Of a stretch of 7,242 nucleotides of DNA, positions 1 through 5,506 are shown one piece after another. This DNA is from Oscillospiraceae bacterium (GTDB lineage: Bacteria; Bacillota; Clostridia; Oscillospirales; Ruminococcaceae). The DNA lies in assembly GCA_029098085.1 (NCBI GenBank), contig JAQXNQ010000281.1, positions 1-7,242 of the forward strand. Direction: 5' to 3'. Made by a program: the position numbers and the translations under genes. The notes below the pieces were generated by a model. The model had not been told where the DNA came from and did not search any database. It worked only from the letters and a program-made list of their open reading frames with translations. Numbering within the stretch: position 1 is the stretch's first letter; each line of letters starts with the position of its first letter.

Positions 1-591
1 CGGGTGGTGGACGACACCTTCAACATGGTCAGCGTGGACGGCGACACCTCCACCAACGACACCTGCTATCTGCTGGCCTCCGGCGAGGCGGGCAATGACC
101 TGATCACCGCCCAGGACGGGGACTTTGACGTCTTCGTCAACGCCCTGTACGGCGCACTGATGAACCTCTCAAGGATGATCGCCGCCGACGGCGAGGGCGC
201 CACCCGGCTGCTGGAATGCGTGGTCACCGGCGGTGAAAGCGTCCCTCAGGCCAAGGCCGTGGCCAAGTCCATCATCTGCTCCTCCCTGATGAAGGCTGCC
301 ATCTTCGGCGCCGACGCCAACTGGGGACGGGCTCTCTGCGCCATCGGCTACGCGCCGGTGGAGGTGGATGTGAACCGGGTGGAGATGGCCTTCGCTTCGG
401 ACGCCGGTACCGTTCCGGTCTGTGTAAACGGCGCGGGCATCCCCTTCTCGGAGGAAAAGGCCAAGGAAGTCCTGACCCAGGACGAGGTCAAGATCCTCAT
501 CGACCTCCACGCGGGTGAAGCGTCCGCCGTAGCCTGGGGCTGCGACCTGACCTATGATTATGTGAAGATCAACGGCGATTACCGCTCGTGA
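1..591 (+). CDS. argJ: ArgJ, bifunctional glutamate N-acetyltransferase/ornithine acetyltransferase, 3' part
   Basis: Partial gene cut by the left edge; 196 codons remain and the frame is open from base 1. ArgJ moves the acetyl group from N-acetylornithine to glutamate, and in bifunctional forms can also use acetyl-CoA, in the cytoplasmic cyclic arginine pathway. The family self-cleaves before a catalytic threonine; that site lies upstream and is not visible, so only most of the beta chain is seen. Recognisable ArgJ blocks are VDGDTSTND near the left edge, ADANWGRALCAIGYAPVEVD in the middle, and the typical ending DLTYDYVKINGDYRS. The GTG at base 4 is an internal codon, not a start. The stop is 28 bases before the preferred argB start, so the two are very probably co-transcribed. 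Whether this copy makes N-acetylglutamate from acetyl-CoA cannot be judged from this part. Confidence 0.96.
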   Translation, partial: RVVDDTFNMVSVDGDTSTNDTCYLLASGEAGNDLITAQDGDFDVFVNALYGALMNLSRMIAADGEGATRLLECVVTGGESVPQAKAVAKSIICSSLMKAAIFGADANWGRALCAIGYAPVEVDVNRVEMAFASDAGTVPVCVNGAGIPFSEEKAKEVLTQDEVKILIDLHAGEASAVAWGCDLTYDYVKINGDYRS

Positions 592-605
592 TCCCGACTT
601 TCAGT

Positions 606-610
606 AAAGG
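606..610 (+). promoter_or_regulatory. argB ribosome binding site that decides the start
   Basis: AAAGG at 606-610 directly abuts an in-frame ATG at 611, which is too close for initiation. It sits 9 bases before the second in-frame ATG at 620, a normal distance. I therefore prefer 620 as the argB start. Confidence 0.6.
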
Positions 611-619
611 ATGACCGTC

Positions 620-1480
620 ATGGAACAGATTTCCAATCTTGTCAAAGCGCAGGTGCTCAACGACGCCCTGCCCTATATCCAGAAATACCATAAAAAAATC
701 GTCGTGGTCAAATACGGCGGCAACGCCATGACCAGCCAGACGCTGAAGGACGCCGTCATGAGCGACATCGTGCTGCTGTCGCTGGTGGGCATCCGGGTGG
801 TGCTGGTGCACGGCGGCGGCCCCGAGATCAACGAAATGCTGGGCCGTGTCGGCATCGAGAGCCGCTTTGTGGGCGGTCTGCGCTACACTGACGCCGACAC
901 CGCCGAGATCGTCCGGATGGTGCTGGCCGGCAAGGTCAACAAGGAGCTGGTCTCCCGGCTCAATCAGACGGGCGGCACCGCGCTGGGTCTCTGCGGCTCG
1001 GACGGCGGGCTGCTGGAGGTCAAAAAGCTGGAGGGCGAGCAGGATCTGGGCTATGTGGGCGAGATCACCGGCGTCAACACAAAGCCCATCACCGATGCGC
1101 TGGACTGCGGCTATATCCCCGTGGTGGCCACCATCGCCACCGACGAGGCCGGACAGGTCTACAACATCAACGCCGACACCGCCGCTGCCCGCATTGCCGC
1201 CGCGCTGGGCGCCGAGAACCTGATCCTCATGACCGACATCAAGGGCCTGCTCAGCGACAAAAACGACGAATCCACCCTGATCCCCGAGGTCAATGTCAGC
1301 GACGTGCCCTTCCTGAAAAAGCAGGGCATCATCTCGGGCGGCATGATCCCCAAGATCGACTGCTGTGTCGAGGCCGTCCGCCGGGGCGTGTCCAAGACCT
1401 GCATCATCGACGGCCGGGTGGCTCACTCGATCCTCATCGAGATTTTGTCCAACGAGGGCGTGGGAACGCTGTTCCATTGA
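620..1480 (+). CDS. argB: Acetylglutamate kinase (ArgB)
   Basis: Phosphorylates N-acetyl-L-glutamate with ATP, the second step of arginine synthesis in the cytoplasm. From ATG 620 it is 286 residues, an amino-acid kinase fold. Visible motifs: KYGGNAM (K31, phosphate binding), VHGGGPEI (about 63-70), the substrate-site segment GLRYTDADTAEIVRMVLAGK, NINADTAAARIA with D186, the TDIKGLL nucleotide segment, and GGMIPK with K245. The protein has an N-terminal helix ahead of the kinase core (ending ALPYIQKYHKK) and the C-terminal pattern H-xx-L-x-E-xx-S-xx-G-x-G-T. In this family those features mark the hexameric, arginine-inhibited enzymes, whereas the shorter E. coli type lacks the N-terminal helix. 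Feedback inhibition by arginine is thus inferred. An alternative start at ATG 611 would add three residues. argD follows after 134 bases. Confidence 0.97.
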   Translation: MEQISNLVKAQVLNDALPYIQKYHKKIVVVKYGGNAMTSQTLKDAVMSDIVLLSLVGIRVVLVHGGGPEINEMLGRVGIESRFVGGLRYTDADTAEIVRMVLAGKVNKELVSRLNQTGGTALGLCGSDGGLLEVKKLEGEQDLGYVGEITGVNTKPITDALDCGYIPVVATIATDEAGQVYNINADTAAARIAAALGAENLILMTDIKGLLSDKNDESTLIPEVNVSDVPFLKKQGIISGGMIPKIDCCVEAVRRGVSKTCIIDGRVAHSILIEILSNEGVGTLFH

Positions 1481-1614
1481 GAAATCGTGAAAAGCCGTGG
1501 TGAATCGGCGCACCTTCCCTGGAACATCCAAGCCCGGAAAGGAGCCATTCTCCGAAGCTGACTGCACCGTCCTGTTTATTCCGATTTTCCACTTCATGAA
1601 AGGAAGTGCCTGTT
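1481..1614 (+). other. argB-argD intergenic spacer, no gene seen
   Basis: This 134-base gap is unusually long for an otherwise tight operon (28 bases between argJ and argB, 16 between argD and argF). It holds only weak short inverted repeats, an AGGAG-like string not followed by a usable start, and a 24-codon GTG frame without a ribosome binding site. I see no T-tract terminator, no TATAAT-type promoter and no ArgR-type box. It is most simply a transcribed spacer. Confidence 0.5.
1599..1604 (+). promoter_or_regulatory. argD ribosome binding site that decides a TTG start
   Basis: AAAGGA lies 1 base before an in-frame GTG (1606) and 10 bases before an in-frame TTG (1615). Only the TTG is at a workable distance. 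Starting there gives MTFEQIKKADQQYVM, which begins like related clostridial ArgD proteins as I recall them. Confidence 0.6.
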
Positions 1615-2790
1615 TTGACTTTTGAACAAATCAAAAAGGCCGACCAGCAGTATGTGATGAACACCTACGGTCGGTTCGATCTCGCCATCGTCAGCGGCAA
1701 GGGCGCCACCTGCCGGGACGAAAGCGGCAAGACCTACATCGATTTCACCAGCGGCATTGGCGTCAACTCGCTGGGCTGGGGAGATCCGGACTGGGTGAAG
1801 GCGGTATCCGACCAGGCGGCGACCCTGGCCCACACCTCCAACCTCTACTACACCCTCCCCGGCGTGGAGCTGGCCAAAACCCTCTGCCAGCAGACCGGCT
1901 ACGCCCATGTCTTTTTCGGCAACTCCGGCGCCGAGGCCAACGAGGGCGCCATCAAGACTGCCCGCAAGTACAGCTTTGACAAGTACGGCCCCGGCCGCTC
2001 CACCATCCTGACCCTGGTCAACTCCTTCCACGGCCGCACCGTCACCACCCTGGCCGCCACCGGTCAGGACGTGTTCCACAACTACTTCTTCCCCTTCACC
2101 GAGGGCTTCAGGCACACCCCCGCCGGGGATTTCGAGGCGCTGAAGGCCGCCGCTGACTCCTCGGTCTGCGCCATTATGATGGAGCTGATTCAGGGCGAGG
2201 GCGGCGTCATTCCGCTGGATCCGGATTTCGTCCACAAGGTCGCCGCCTTCTGCAAGGAGAAGGACATCCTGCTGATCGTGGATGAAGTGCAGACCGGCAT
2301 CGGCCGCACCGGCAAGCTCCTCTGCTCCCAGCATTTCGGCATCCTGCCCGACATCACCACCCTGGCCAAGGGTCTGGGCGGCGGACTGCCCATCGGCGCC
2401 TTCATGGTCACCGACCAGCTGAAGGATGTGCTGGGCGCTTCCACCCACGCCACCACCTTCGGCATGAACCCCATCGTCTGCGCCGGAGCGAACGTGGTGC
2501 TGAAAAAAGTCGCCAACGAGGCATTTCTCCGGACAGTTACCCAGAAGGGCGAGAAGATCCGGGCCTGCCTGACCTGCATCCCCGAGGTGGAAAGCACCAC
2601 CGGCTTGGGCCTGATGATCGGCGTCAAGCTCAAAACCAAAAAGAGCGCCGATGTGGCCAAAGCCTGTCTGCAGAAGGGTCTGCTGGTGCTGACCGCCAAG
2701 GACAAGGTCCGGCTGCTGCCGCCCCTGACCATCACCGACGAAGAGCTCACCAAGGGCATCCAGATTCTCTGGGATGTACTGAACAGCTAA
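1615..2790 (+). CDS. argD: Acetylornithine aminotransferase (ArgD)
   Basis: PLP-dependent class III aminotransferase that converts N-acetylglutamate semialdehyde plus glutamate to N-acetylornithine; homologues can also serve in lysine synthesis as succinyldiaminopimelate aminotransferase. With the TTG start it is 391 residues, normal for the family. Visible landmarks: YIDFTSGIGVNSLG near the N-terminus, GNSGAEANEGAIK from residue 102 (PLP phosphate region), NSFHGRT from 136, ELIQGEGG, DEVQTGIGRTG from 223 (the Asp contacts the PLP ring nitrogen), TTLAKGLGGGLPIGA with K252 as the Schiff-base lysine, and TTFGMNP. All catalytic positions are present. It lies between argB and argF, so an arginine role is much more likely than a general ornithine or GABA aminotransferase. 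The non-ATG start may lower its translation relative to neighbours; that is inference. Confidence 0.96.
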   Translation: MTFEQIKKADQQYVMNTYGRFDLAIVSGKGATCRDESGKTYIDFTSGIGVNSLGWGDPDWVKAVSDQAATLAHTSNLYYTLPGVELAKTLCQQTGYAHVFFGNSGAEANEGAIKTARKYSFDKYGPGRSTILTLVNSFHGRTVTTLAATGQDVFHNYFFPFTEGFRHTPAGDFEALKAAADSSVCAIMMELIQGEGGVIPLDPDFVHKVAAFCKEKDILLIVDEVQTGIGRTGKLLCSQHFGILPDITTLAKGLGGGLPIGAFMVTDQLKDVLGASTHATTFGMNPIVCAGANVVLKKVANEAFLRTVTQKGEKIRACLTCIPEVESTTGLGLMIGVKLKTKKSADVAKACLQKGLLVLTAKDKVRLLPPLTITDEELTKGIQILWDVLNS

Positions 2791-2806
2791 GGAAAGGACG
2801 AACTCC

Positions 2807-3721
2807 ATGAAAAAGCATCTTCTGAAAATGGCCGACCTGAACCAGGAGGAAATCATCAGCCTGCTGAACCTGGCCGACCAGCTGAAATATGAGCAGAAAC
2901 ACGGCATTGCCCACCACCGGTTGGCGGGCCAGACCCTGGGCATGATCTTCCAGAAGTCCTCCACCCGCACCCGGGTCTCCTTCGAGACCGGCATGTACCA
3001 GCTGGGCGGCAGCGCCCTCTTCCTCTCCTCCAGAGATCTGCAGATCGGCCGGGGCGAGCCGGTGCAGGACACCGCCCGGGTGCTGTCCCGGTATCTGGAT
3101 GGCATCATGATCCGCACCTATGCCCAGAAAGAGGTGGAGGATCTGGCGGCGTACGGCTCCATCCCCATCATCAACGGCCTCACCGACTACTGCCATCCCT
3201 GCCAGATTCTGGCCGACCTGATGACCATCCGGGAGTACAAGGGATCCTTTAACGGCCTGAAGTTCTGCTACATCGGCGACGGCAACAACATGGCCAACTC
3301 CCATATTGTCGGCGCCCTAACCGTGGGCATGAAGGTGTCCATCGCCTGCCCCGAGGGCTACCGTCCCCATCCCGATGTGCTGAAGTTCGCTGAGAGCTAC
3401 GGCGACCAGTTTGAGATTTCCGACAACGTGCTGAAGATGGCCGAAAACGCCGACGTCATCGCCACCGATGTCTGGGCCTCCATGGGTCAGGAGAGCGAAG
3501 CCGCCCTCCGCAGAGAAGCCTTTGAGGGCTTCCAGGTGGGTGACGCCGTCATGGACGCGGCCCGTTCCGGTGCCATCGTCCTCCACTGCCTGCCCGCCCA
3601 CCGGGAGGAGGAGATCACCGAGAAGGTCTTCGAGGCCCATGCCGACGAGATCTTCGACGAAGCCGAGAACCGTCTCCACGCCCAGAAGGCCGTCATGGTC
3701 AAGCTGATGGAGCGGAGATAA
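2807..3721 (+). CDS. argF: Ornithine carbamoyltransferase (ArgF)
   Basis: Transfers the carbamoyl group from carbamoyl phosphate to ornithine, giving citrulline; a cytoplasmic trimer in known relatives. It is 304 residues from ATG 2807, with GGAAAGGA at 2791-2798, 8 bases upstream. Carbamoyl-phosphate motifs are SSTRTR (51-56) and HPCQ (130-133). The ornithine-side motifs are DVWASMG (221-227, the mobile SMG loop) and HCLPAHR (260-266, with the reactive Cys and the Arg). The SMG loop and HCLP motif separate it from aspartate carbamoyltransferase and support ornithine as substrate. It is 16 bases after argD and followed by a terminator, so it is the last gene of the arg operon. An arginine-catabolic role (ArcB) is unlikely because no arcA or arcC is adjacent and the neighbours are biosynthetic. 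Confidence 0.97.
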   Translation: MKKHLLKMADLNQEEIISLLNLADQLKYEQKHGIAHHRLAGQTLGMIFQKSSTRTRVSFETGMYQLGGSALFLSSRDLQIGRGEPVQDTARVLSRYLDGIMIRTYAQKEVEDLAAYGSIPIINGLTDYCHPCQILADLMTIREYKGSFNGLKFCYIGDGNNMANSHIVGALTVGMKVSIACPEGYRPHPDVLKFAESYGDQFEISDNVLKMAENADVIATDVWASMGQESEAALRREAFEGFQVGDAVMDAARSGAIVLHCLPAHREEEITEKVFEAHADEIFDEAENRLHAQKAVMVKLMERR

Positions 3722-3756
3722 GAGCGGAAAGGTTCCTCCGCCAATATTCGAGGGCG

Positions 3757-3792
3757 ACTCCCGGCCTTTGGTACAGGCCGGGAGTTGTTTTT
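3757..3792 (+). terminator. Rho-independent terminator of the arg operon
   Basis: Perfect 11-bp stem, 3757-3767 paired with 3775-3785, rich in G and C, with a 7-base loop, followed by TGTTTTT at 3786-3792. It lies 35 bases after the argF stop. No mismatch is needed, so this is a strong intrinsic terminator. Confidence 0.94.
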
Positions 3793-3898
3793 GCCGCTTT
3801 CAAAAAATGAACAGAGCCCTTGCCTTGTTCACTTTATCCAGAAACCCATGTAAAAAGGAACAACTGTAAGATAAGTCTCCAATCTTTCCCGGACCTGT

Positions 3899-3918
3899 TC
3901 AGAATGAATTGATTCTGA
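3899..3918 (+). promoter_or_regulatory. Dyad TCAGAAT-N6-ATTCTGA over the folT -35 region
   Basis: A perfect 7-bp inverted repeat (3899-3905 and 3912-3918) spans the predicted -35 hexamer. The position suits a repressor operator, but a dyad this short can occur by chance, no regulator gene is nearby, and I do not recognise the motif. Confidence 0.25.
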
Positions 3919-3937
3919 CGGCAAAAAAGCGTATAAT
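3909..3937 (+). promoter_or_regulatory. Promoter of the folT unit (TTGATT-17-TATAAT)
   Basis: The -35 hexamer TTGATT (3909-3914) is separated by 17 bases from a perfect -10 TATAAT (3932-3937), the optimal housekeeping-sigma spacing. Transcription would begin near 3943-3946, just before the first base of riboswitch helix P1. That fit supports both calls. Confidence 0.85.
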
Positions 3938-3947
3938 ACTTCTTGTA

Positions 3948-4070
3948 TAGCAGAGTAGAAAAACAGGCGTTAAGTGTCCGGCGGACGGGGAGTTGCCGCC
4001 GGGACGAAAAGCGGGAGGCCCACTTTGTGGGCGATGCCCCTTGCGGTCTGTTTTTCGCATCCCGCTGTTA
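3948..4070 (+). promoter_or_regulatory. Tetrahydrofolate (THF) riboswitch aptamer
   Basis: Matches the architecture and conserved strings of the THF riboswitch class as known from folT leaders. P1 is TAGCAG 3948-3953 with CTGTTA 4065-4070 (one G-U). GAGTAG follows. P2 is a perfect 9-bp helix, 3958-3966 with 4048-4056. The hallmark GCGTTAAGTG lies at 3967-3976. P3 is 3976-3984 with 3996-4005 and one bulge, capped by the L3 loop CGGGGAGTTG. The 3' joining strand is CGCATCCCG at 4056-4064. L3 3986-3990 (CGGGG) can pair with 4060-4064 (TCCCG), reproducing the known pseudoknot. The P4 arm (about 4011-4044) is larger than in the Streptococcus mutans example I remember and carries a perfect 6-bp hairpin, 4018-4023 with 4027-4032. 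The downstream gene, folT, is a classic target. THF binding is expected to switch expression off. Confidence 0.93.
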
Positions 4071-4130
4071 AAATTTAAGAGGCAGTCCCTCCTGAATTTC
4101 TACAGCAAATTTTGGAAAGGAGGAACTGCT
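4071..4130 (+). promoter_or_regulatory. Riboswitch expression platform: Shine-Dalgarno sequestering hairpin
   Basis: The folT Shine-Dalgarno GGAGG (4119-4123) lies in the 3' arm of a hairpin: 4082-4092 pairs with 4119-4129 at 10 of 11 positions (one C-A mismatch at 4087/4124). The inner segments AATTT 4095-4099 and AAATT 4107-4111 can extend it. No T tract follows, so control appears translational. Competing pairings exist: P1 strand GCTGT 4064-4068 with ACAGC 4102-4106, and AAAATTT 4070-4076 with AAATTTT 4107-4113. Either crosses the sequestering stem and could free the site when P1 is open. The switching model is inference. Confidence 0.75.
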
Positions 4131-4754
4131 ATGTCCGTCAAAGCATTCGTCACCCGCATCCCGTCCATGGCGAGGGAATCCCTTGCCGATCTGGCCGGCT
4201 CCTTTCGGGAGCTGCCGGAAAACCTGTGCCGCTCCGCCGGAGAGCTGAAAAATGTCCGCTCTCTCTGTGGCATTGCCATGCTGCTGGCTGTAGCCGTGGC
4301 CCTGAACTACACCTCCTTCTACATCCTTCCAACCTTCAAAATCGGCCCGGGCTACATCGTCACCGCCCTGCTGGGAACCTTTTACGGCCCGGTGGCGGGA
4401 GGACTTGCCGCCGGTCTCGGCGACATCATCAAATATCTGCTGAAGCCTGAAGGAACCTTCTTTTTCGGCTACACCCTCAACGCCATGCTGGGAGGTGTGC
4501 TGTACGGACTGTTCCTGTACAAGGCAAAGGTCAGCGTGCTGCGCTGCACCCTGGCCAAGCTCATCATCAACCTGCTGGTCAACGCCGGACTGGGCACCCT
4601 GTGGAGCTCGATCCTCTACGGCAAGGCCTTTGCGGTGATTCTGCCCGCGCGGCTCGCCGCCAACGTCATCAAGATTCCCTTTGAGGTGATTATTCTGATG
4701 GTGCTGCTGCCGCTGGTCATCGCCGCCGCCCGGAGAGCCAAAGTGCGCGTCTGA
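4131..4754 (+). CDS. folT: Folate-specific ECF transporter S component (FolT)
   Basis: Membrane substrate-binding subunit of an energy-coupling factor importer. It is 207 residues from ATG 4131, with AAAGGAGG ending 7 bases upstream. About 40 polar residues precede the first membrane segment (about 45-66), followed by several more hydrophobic segments, consistent with the six-helix S-component fold. Segment 1 has A49-xxx-A53-xxx-A57, the small-residue pattern S components use to contact EcfT. The central block FYGPVAGGLAAGLGDIIKYL, followed by LKPEGTFFFGYTLNAMLGG and an LYGLFLY-like segment, is the pattern of the FolT family. The THF riboswitch immediately upstream independently indicates folate as the substrate. 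No ecfA or ecfT gene is in the window, so it probably uses a shared module encoded elsewhere (group II ECF). A longer upstream frame runs through the riboswitch and is not the start. It is 29 bases ahead of the kinase gene. Confidence 0.92.
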   Translation: MSVKAFVTRIPSMARESLADLAGSFRELPENLCRSAGELKNVRSLCGIAMLLAVAVALNYTSFYILPTFKIGPGYIVTALLGTFYGPVAGGLAAGLGDIIKYLLKPEGTFFFGYTLNAMLGGVLYGLFLYKAKVSVLRCTLAKLIINLLVNAGLGTLWSSILYGKAFAVILPARLAANVIKIPFEVIILMVLLPLVIAAARRAKVRV

Positions 4755-4783
4755 CCGTCTCACGTTCTTTTGGAGGTTTTTGC

Positions 4784-5287
4784 ATGAACATTATTCTGAT
4801 CGGTATGCCCGGGTGCGGTAAAAGCACAGTGGGCGTGGTGCTGGCCAAGGAGACCGGCTACGCTTTCCTGGACACGGACCTGCTGATCCAGAAGCGGGAG
4901 GGTCTGCTTCTGCAGGAGATCATCGATTACAAAGGTCTGCCCAGTTTTCTCCACATCGAAGAGGAGGTTCTTCTGTCGGTGGACTGTGAAAACACCGTCA
5001 TTGCCACCGGCGGCAGCGCCGTTTACTCCGAAGCTGCCATGGCGCATCTGAAATCCCTGGGCATTGTTGTGTATCTCAACGTCCCCGAAAAGGAAATCGA
5101 ACGGCGTCTGCGCAACTTAAGCTCCCGGGGCATAGCCGGAGCCAAGGACAAAACCTTGTCCCAGCTCTATGCCGAGCGGATTCCCCTCTATGAGCAGTAC
5201 GCCGACTTCATCATCGACTGCAGCGAGGACGATGTCTCCCGCACCGTCGACCGGATCGCCCAGCGCCTCCAGCTGGCCATGCTGTAA
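4784..5287 (+). CDS. Shikimate kinase family protein (AroK-like), altered acceptor site
   Basis: A 167-residue P-loop kinase, the usual AroK length, with GGAGG 7 bases before ATG 4784. ATP-site features are intact: Walker A GMPGCGKST (7-15), DTD (30-32), a lid arginine R115 in SSRGIAG, and R132 in ERIPLYEQYAD, matching the substrate Arg near the C-terminus of shikimate kinases. Two acceptor-site features differ. The usual F-R-xx-E motif reads F55-L56-H-I-E59, so the shikimate-binding Arg (R58 in the M. tuberculosis enzyme) is Leu. The usual GGG (79-81 there) is G76-G77-S78. Similar clostridial proteins are, as I recall, annotated as shikimate kinase. If it does make shikimate 3-phosphate, it feeds chorismate and hence p-aminobenzoate and folate, which fits its place behind folT. 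Otherwise its acceptor is unknown. It is likely on the riboswitch-controlled transcript but has its own ribosome binding site. Confidence 0.82.
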   Translation: MNIILIGMPGCGKSTVGVVLAKETGYAFLDTDLLIQKREGLLLQEIIDYKGLPSFLHIEEEVLLSVDCENTVIATGGSAVYSEAAMAHLKSLGIVVYLNVPEKEIERRLRNLSSRGIAGAKDKTLSQLYAERIPLYEQYADFIIDCSEDDVSRTVDRIAQRLQLAML

Positions 5288-5297
5288 AGCCCATCGA

Positions 5298-5331
5298 AGC
5301 CTTTCGCGGAAACGCGAAGGGCTTTTGTTTT
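5298..5331 (+). terminator. Rho-independent terminator after the folT-kinase unit
   Basis: An 11-bp stem, 5298-5308 with 5313-5323 (one T-G wobble), closed by a GAAA tetraloop and followed by TTTTGTTTT. It starts 11 bases after the kinase stop and separates this unit from the nucleoside hydrolase unit. Confidence 0.92.
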
Positions 5332-5384
5332 GCGCGGAAATTGTAAAACAACAAAGAGTGCAAGTAAAAACATCCACAACCCCC

Positions 5385-5412
5385 TTCCTTTTCTCTTCAA
5401 AAAGTGTATAAT
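5385..5412 (+). promoter_or_regulatory. Probable promoter of the nucleoside hydrolase unit
   Basis: A perfect -10 TATAAT at 5407-5412 lies in AT-rich DNA between a terminator and the next gene. The -35 is poor: TTCCTT at 5385-5390 with 16-base spacing is the best candidate. Transcription would start near 5418, leaving a leader of about 88 bases. The weak -35 suggests low basal activity or an activator. Confidence 0.6.
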
Positions 5413-5445
5413 GGATTCAAAACCCTTCGCTGCCATTTTTGAGCG

Positions 5446-5460
5446 ACCGCAGGGAGCGGT
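5446..5460 (+). repeat. Small leader hairpin ACCGC-AGGGA-GCGGT
   Basis: A perfect 5-bp inverted repeat (5446-5450 with 5456-5460) with a 5-base loop in the untranslated leader of the hydrolase gene. It has no T tract, so it is not a terminator. It may stabilise the leader or be a remnant of a dispersed repeat; nothing in the window distinguishes these. Confidence 0.4.
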
Positions 5461-5469
5461 TTACCAAAA

Positions 5470-5490
5470 CTCTTCACCATTCACTCTTCA
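5470..5490 (+). repeat. Three tandem heptamers before the ribosome binding site
   Basis: CTCTTCA, CCATTCA and CTCTTCA follow each other without a gap. The first and third units are identical, and the middle differs at two positions. They end two bases before the AAAAGGAGG ribosome binding site (5493-5501) of the hydrolase gene. The 7-base period and position suggest a short tandem-repeat tract; function is unknown. Confidence 0.5.
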
Positions 5491-5506
5491 CTAAAAGGAG
5501 GTTCCC

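Noticed and set aside
1487..1561. 24-codon GTG frame between argB and argD as a leader peptide
   Set aside because: No ribosome binding site, no run of arginine codons and no attenuator-like terminator.
569..1597. 342-codon open frame on the - strand opposite argB
   Set aside because: A shadow of argB with repetitive G/D/H/Q-rich translation and no recognisable domain.
1594..3117. 507-codon open frame on the - strand opposite argD and argF
   Set aside because: It lies across two clear genes and its translation is low-complexity (G, V, D, Q rich), typical of an antisense shadow in GC-rich DNA; no sensible start context.
3808..3831. Inverted repeat TGAACA-N12-TGTTCA after the arg terminator
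   Set aside because: Short arms, wide spacer, no promoter next to it and no T tract; chance cannot be excluded.
3993..4130. 46-residue upstream extension of FolT from a TTG codon
   Set aside because: It runs through the riboswitch aptamer and has no ribosome binding site; ATG 4131 has a strong one.
4068..4763. 231-codon open frame on the - strand opposite folT
   Set aside because: Highly polar, repetitive translation opposite a clear membrane protein gene; no promoter or ribosome binding site.
5446..5460. Hairpin in the hydrolase leader as a terminator or riboswitch
   Set aside because: Only five pairs, no T tract, and the leader lacks the conserved core of any riboswitch class I know.
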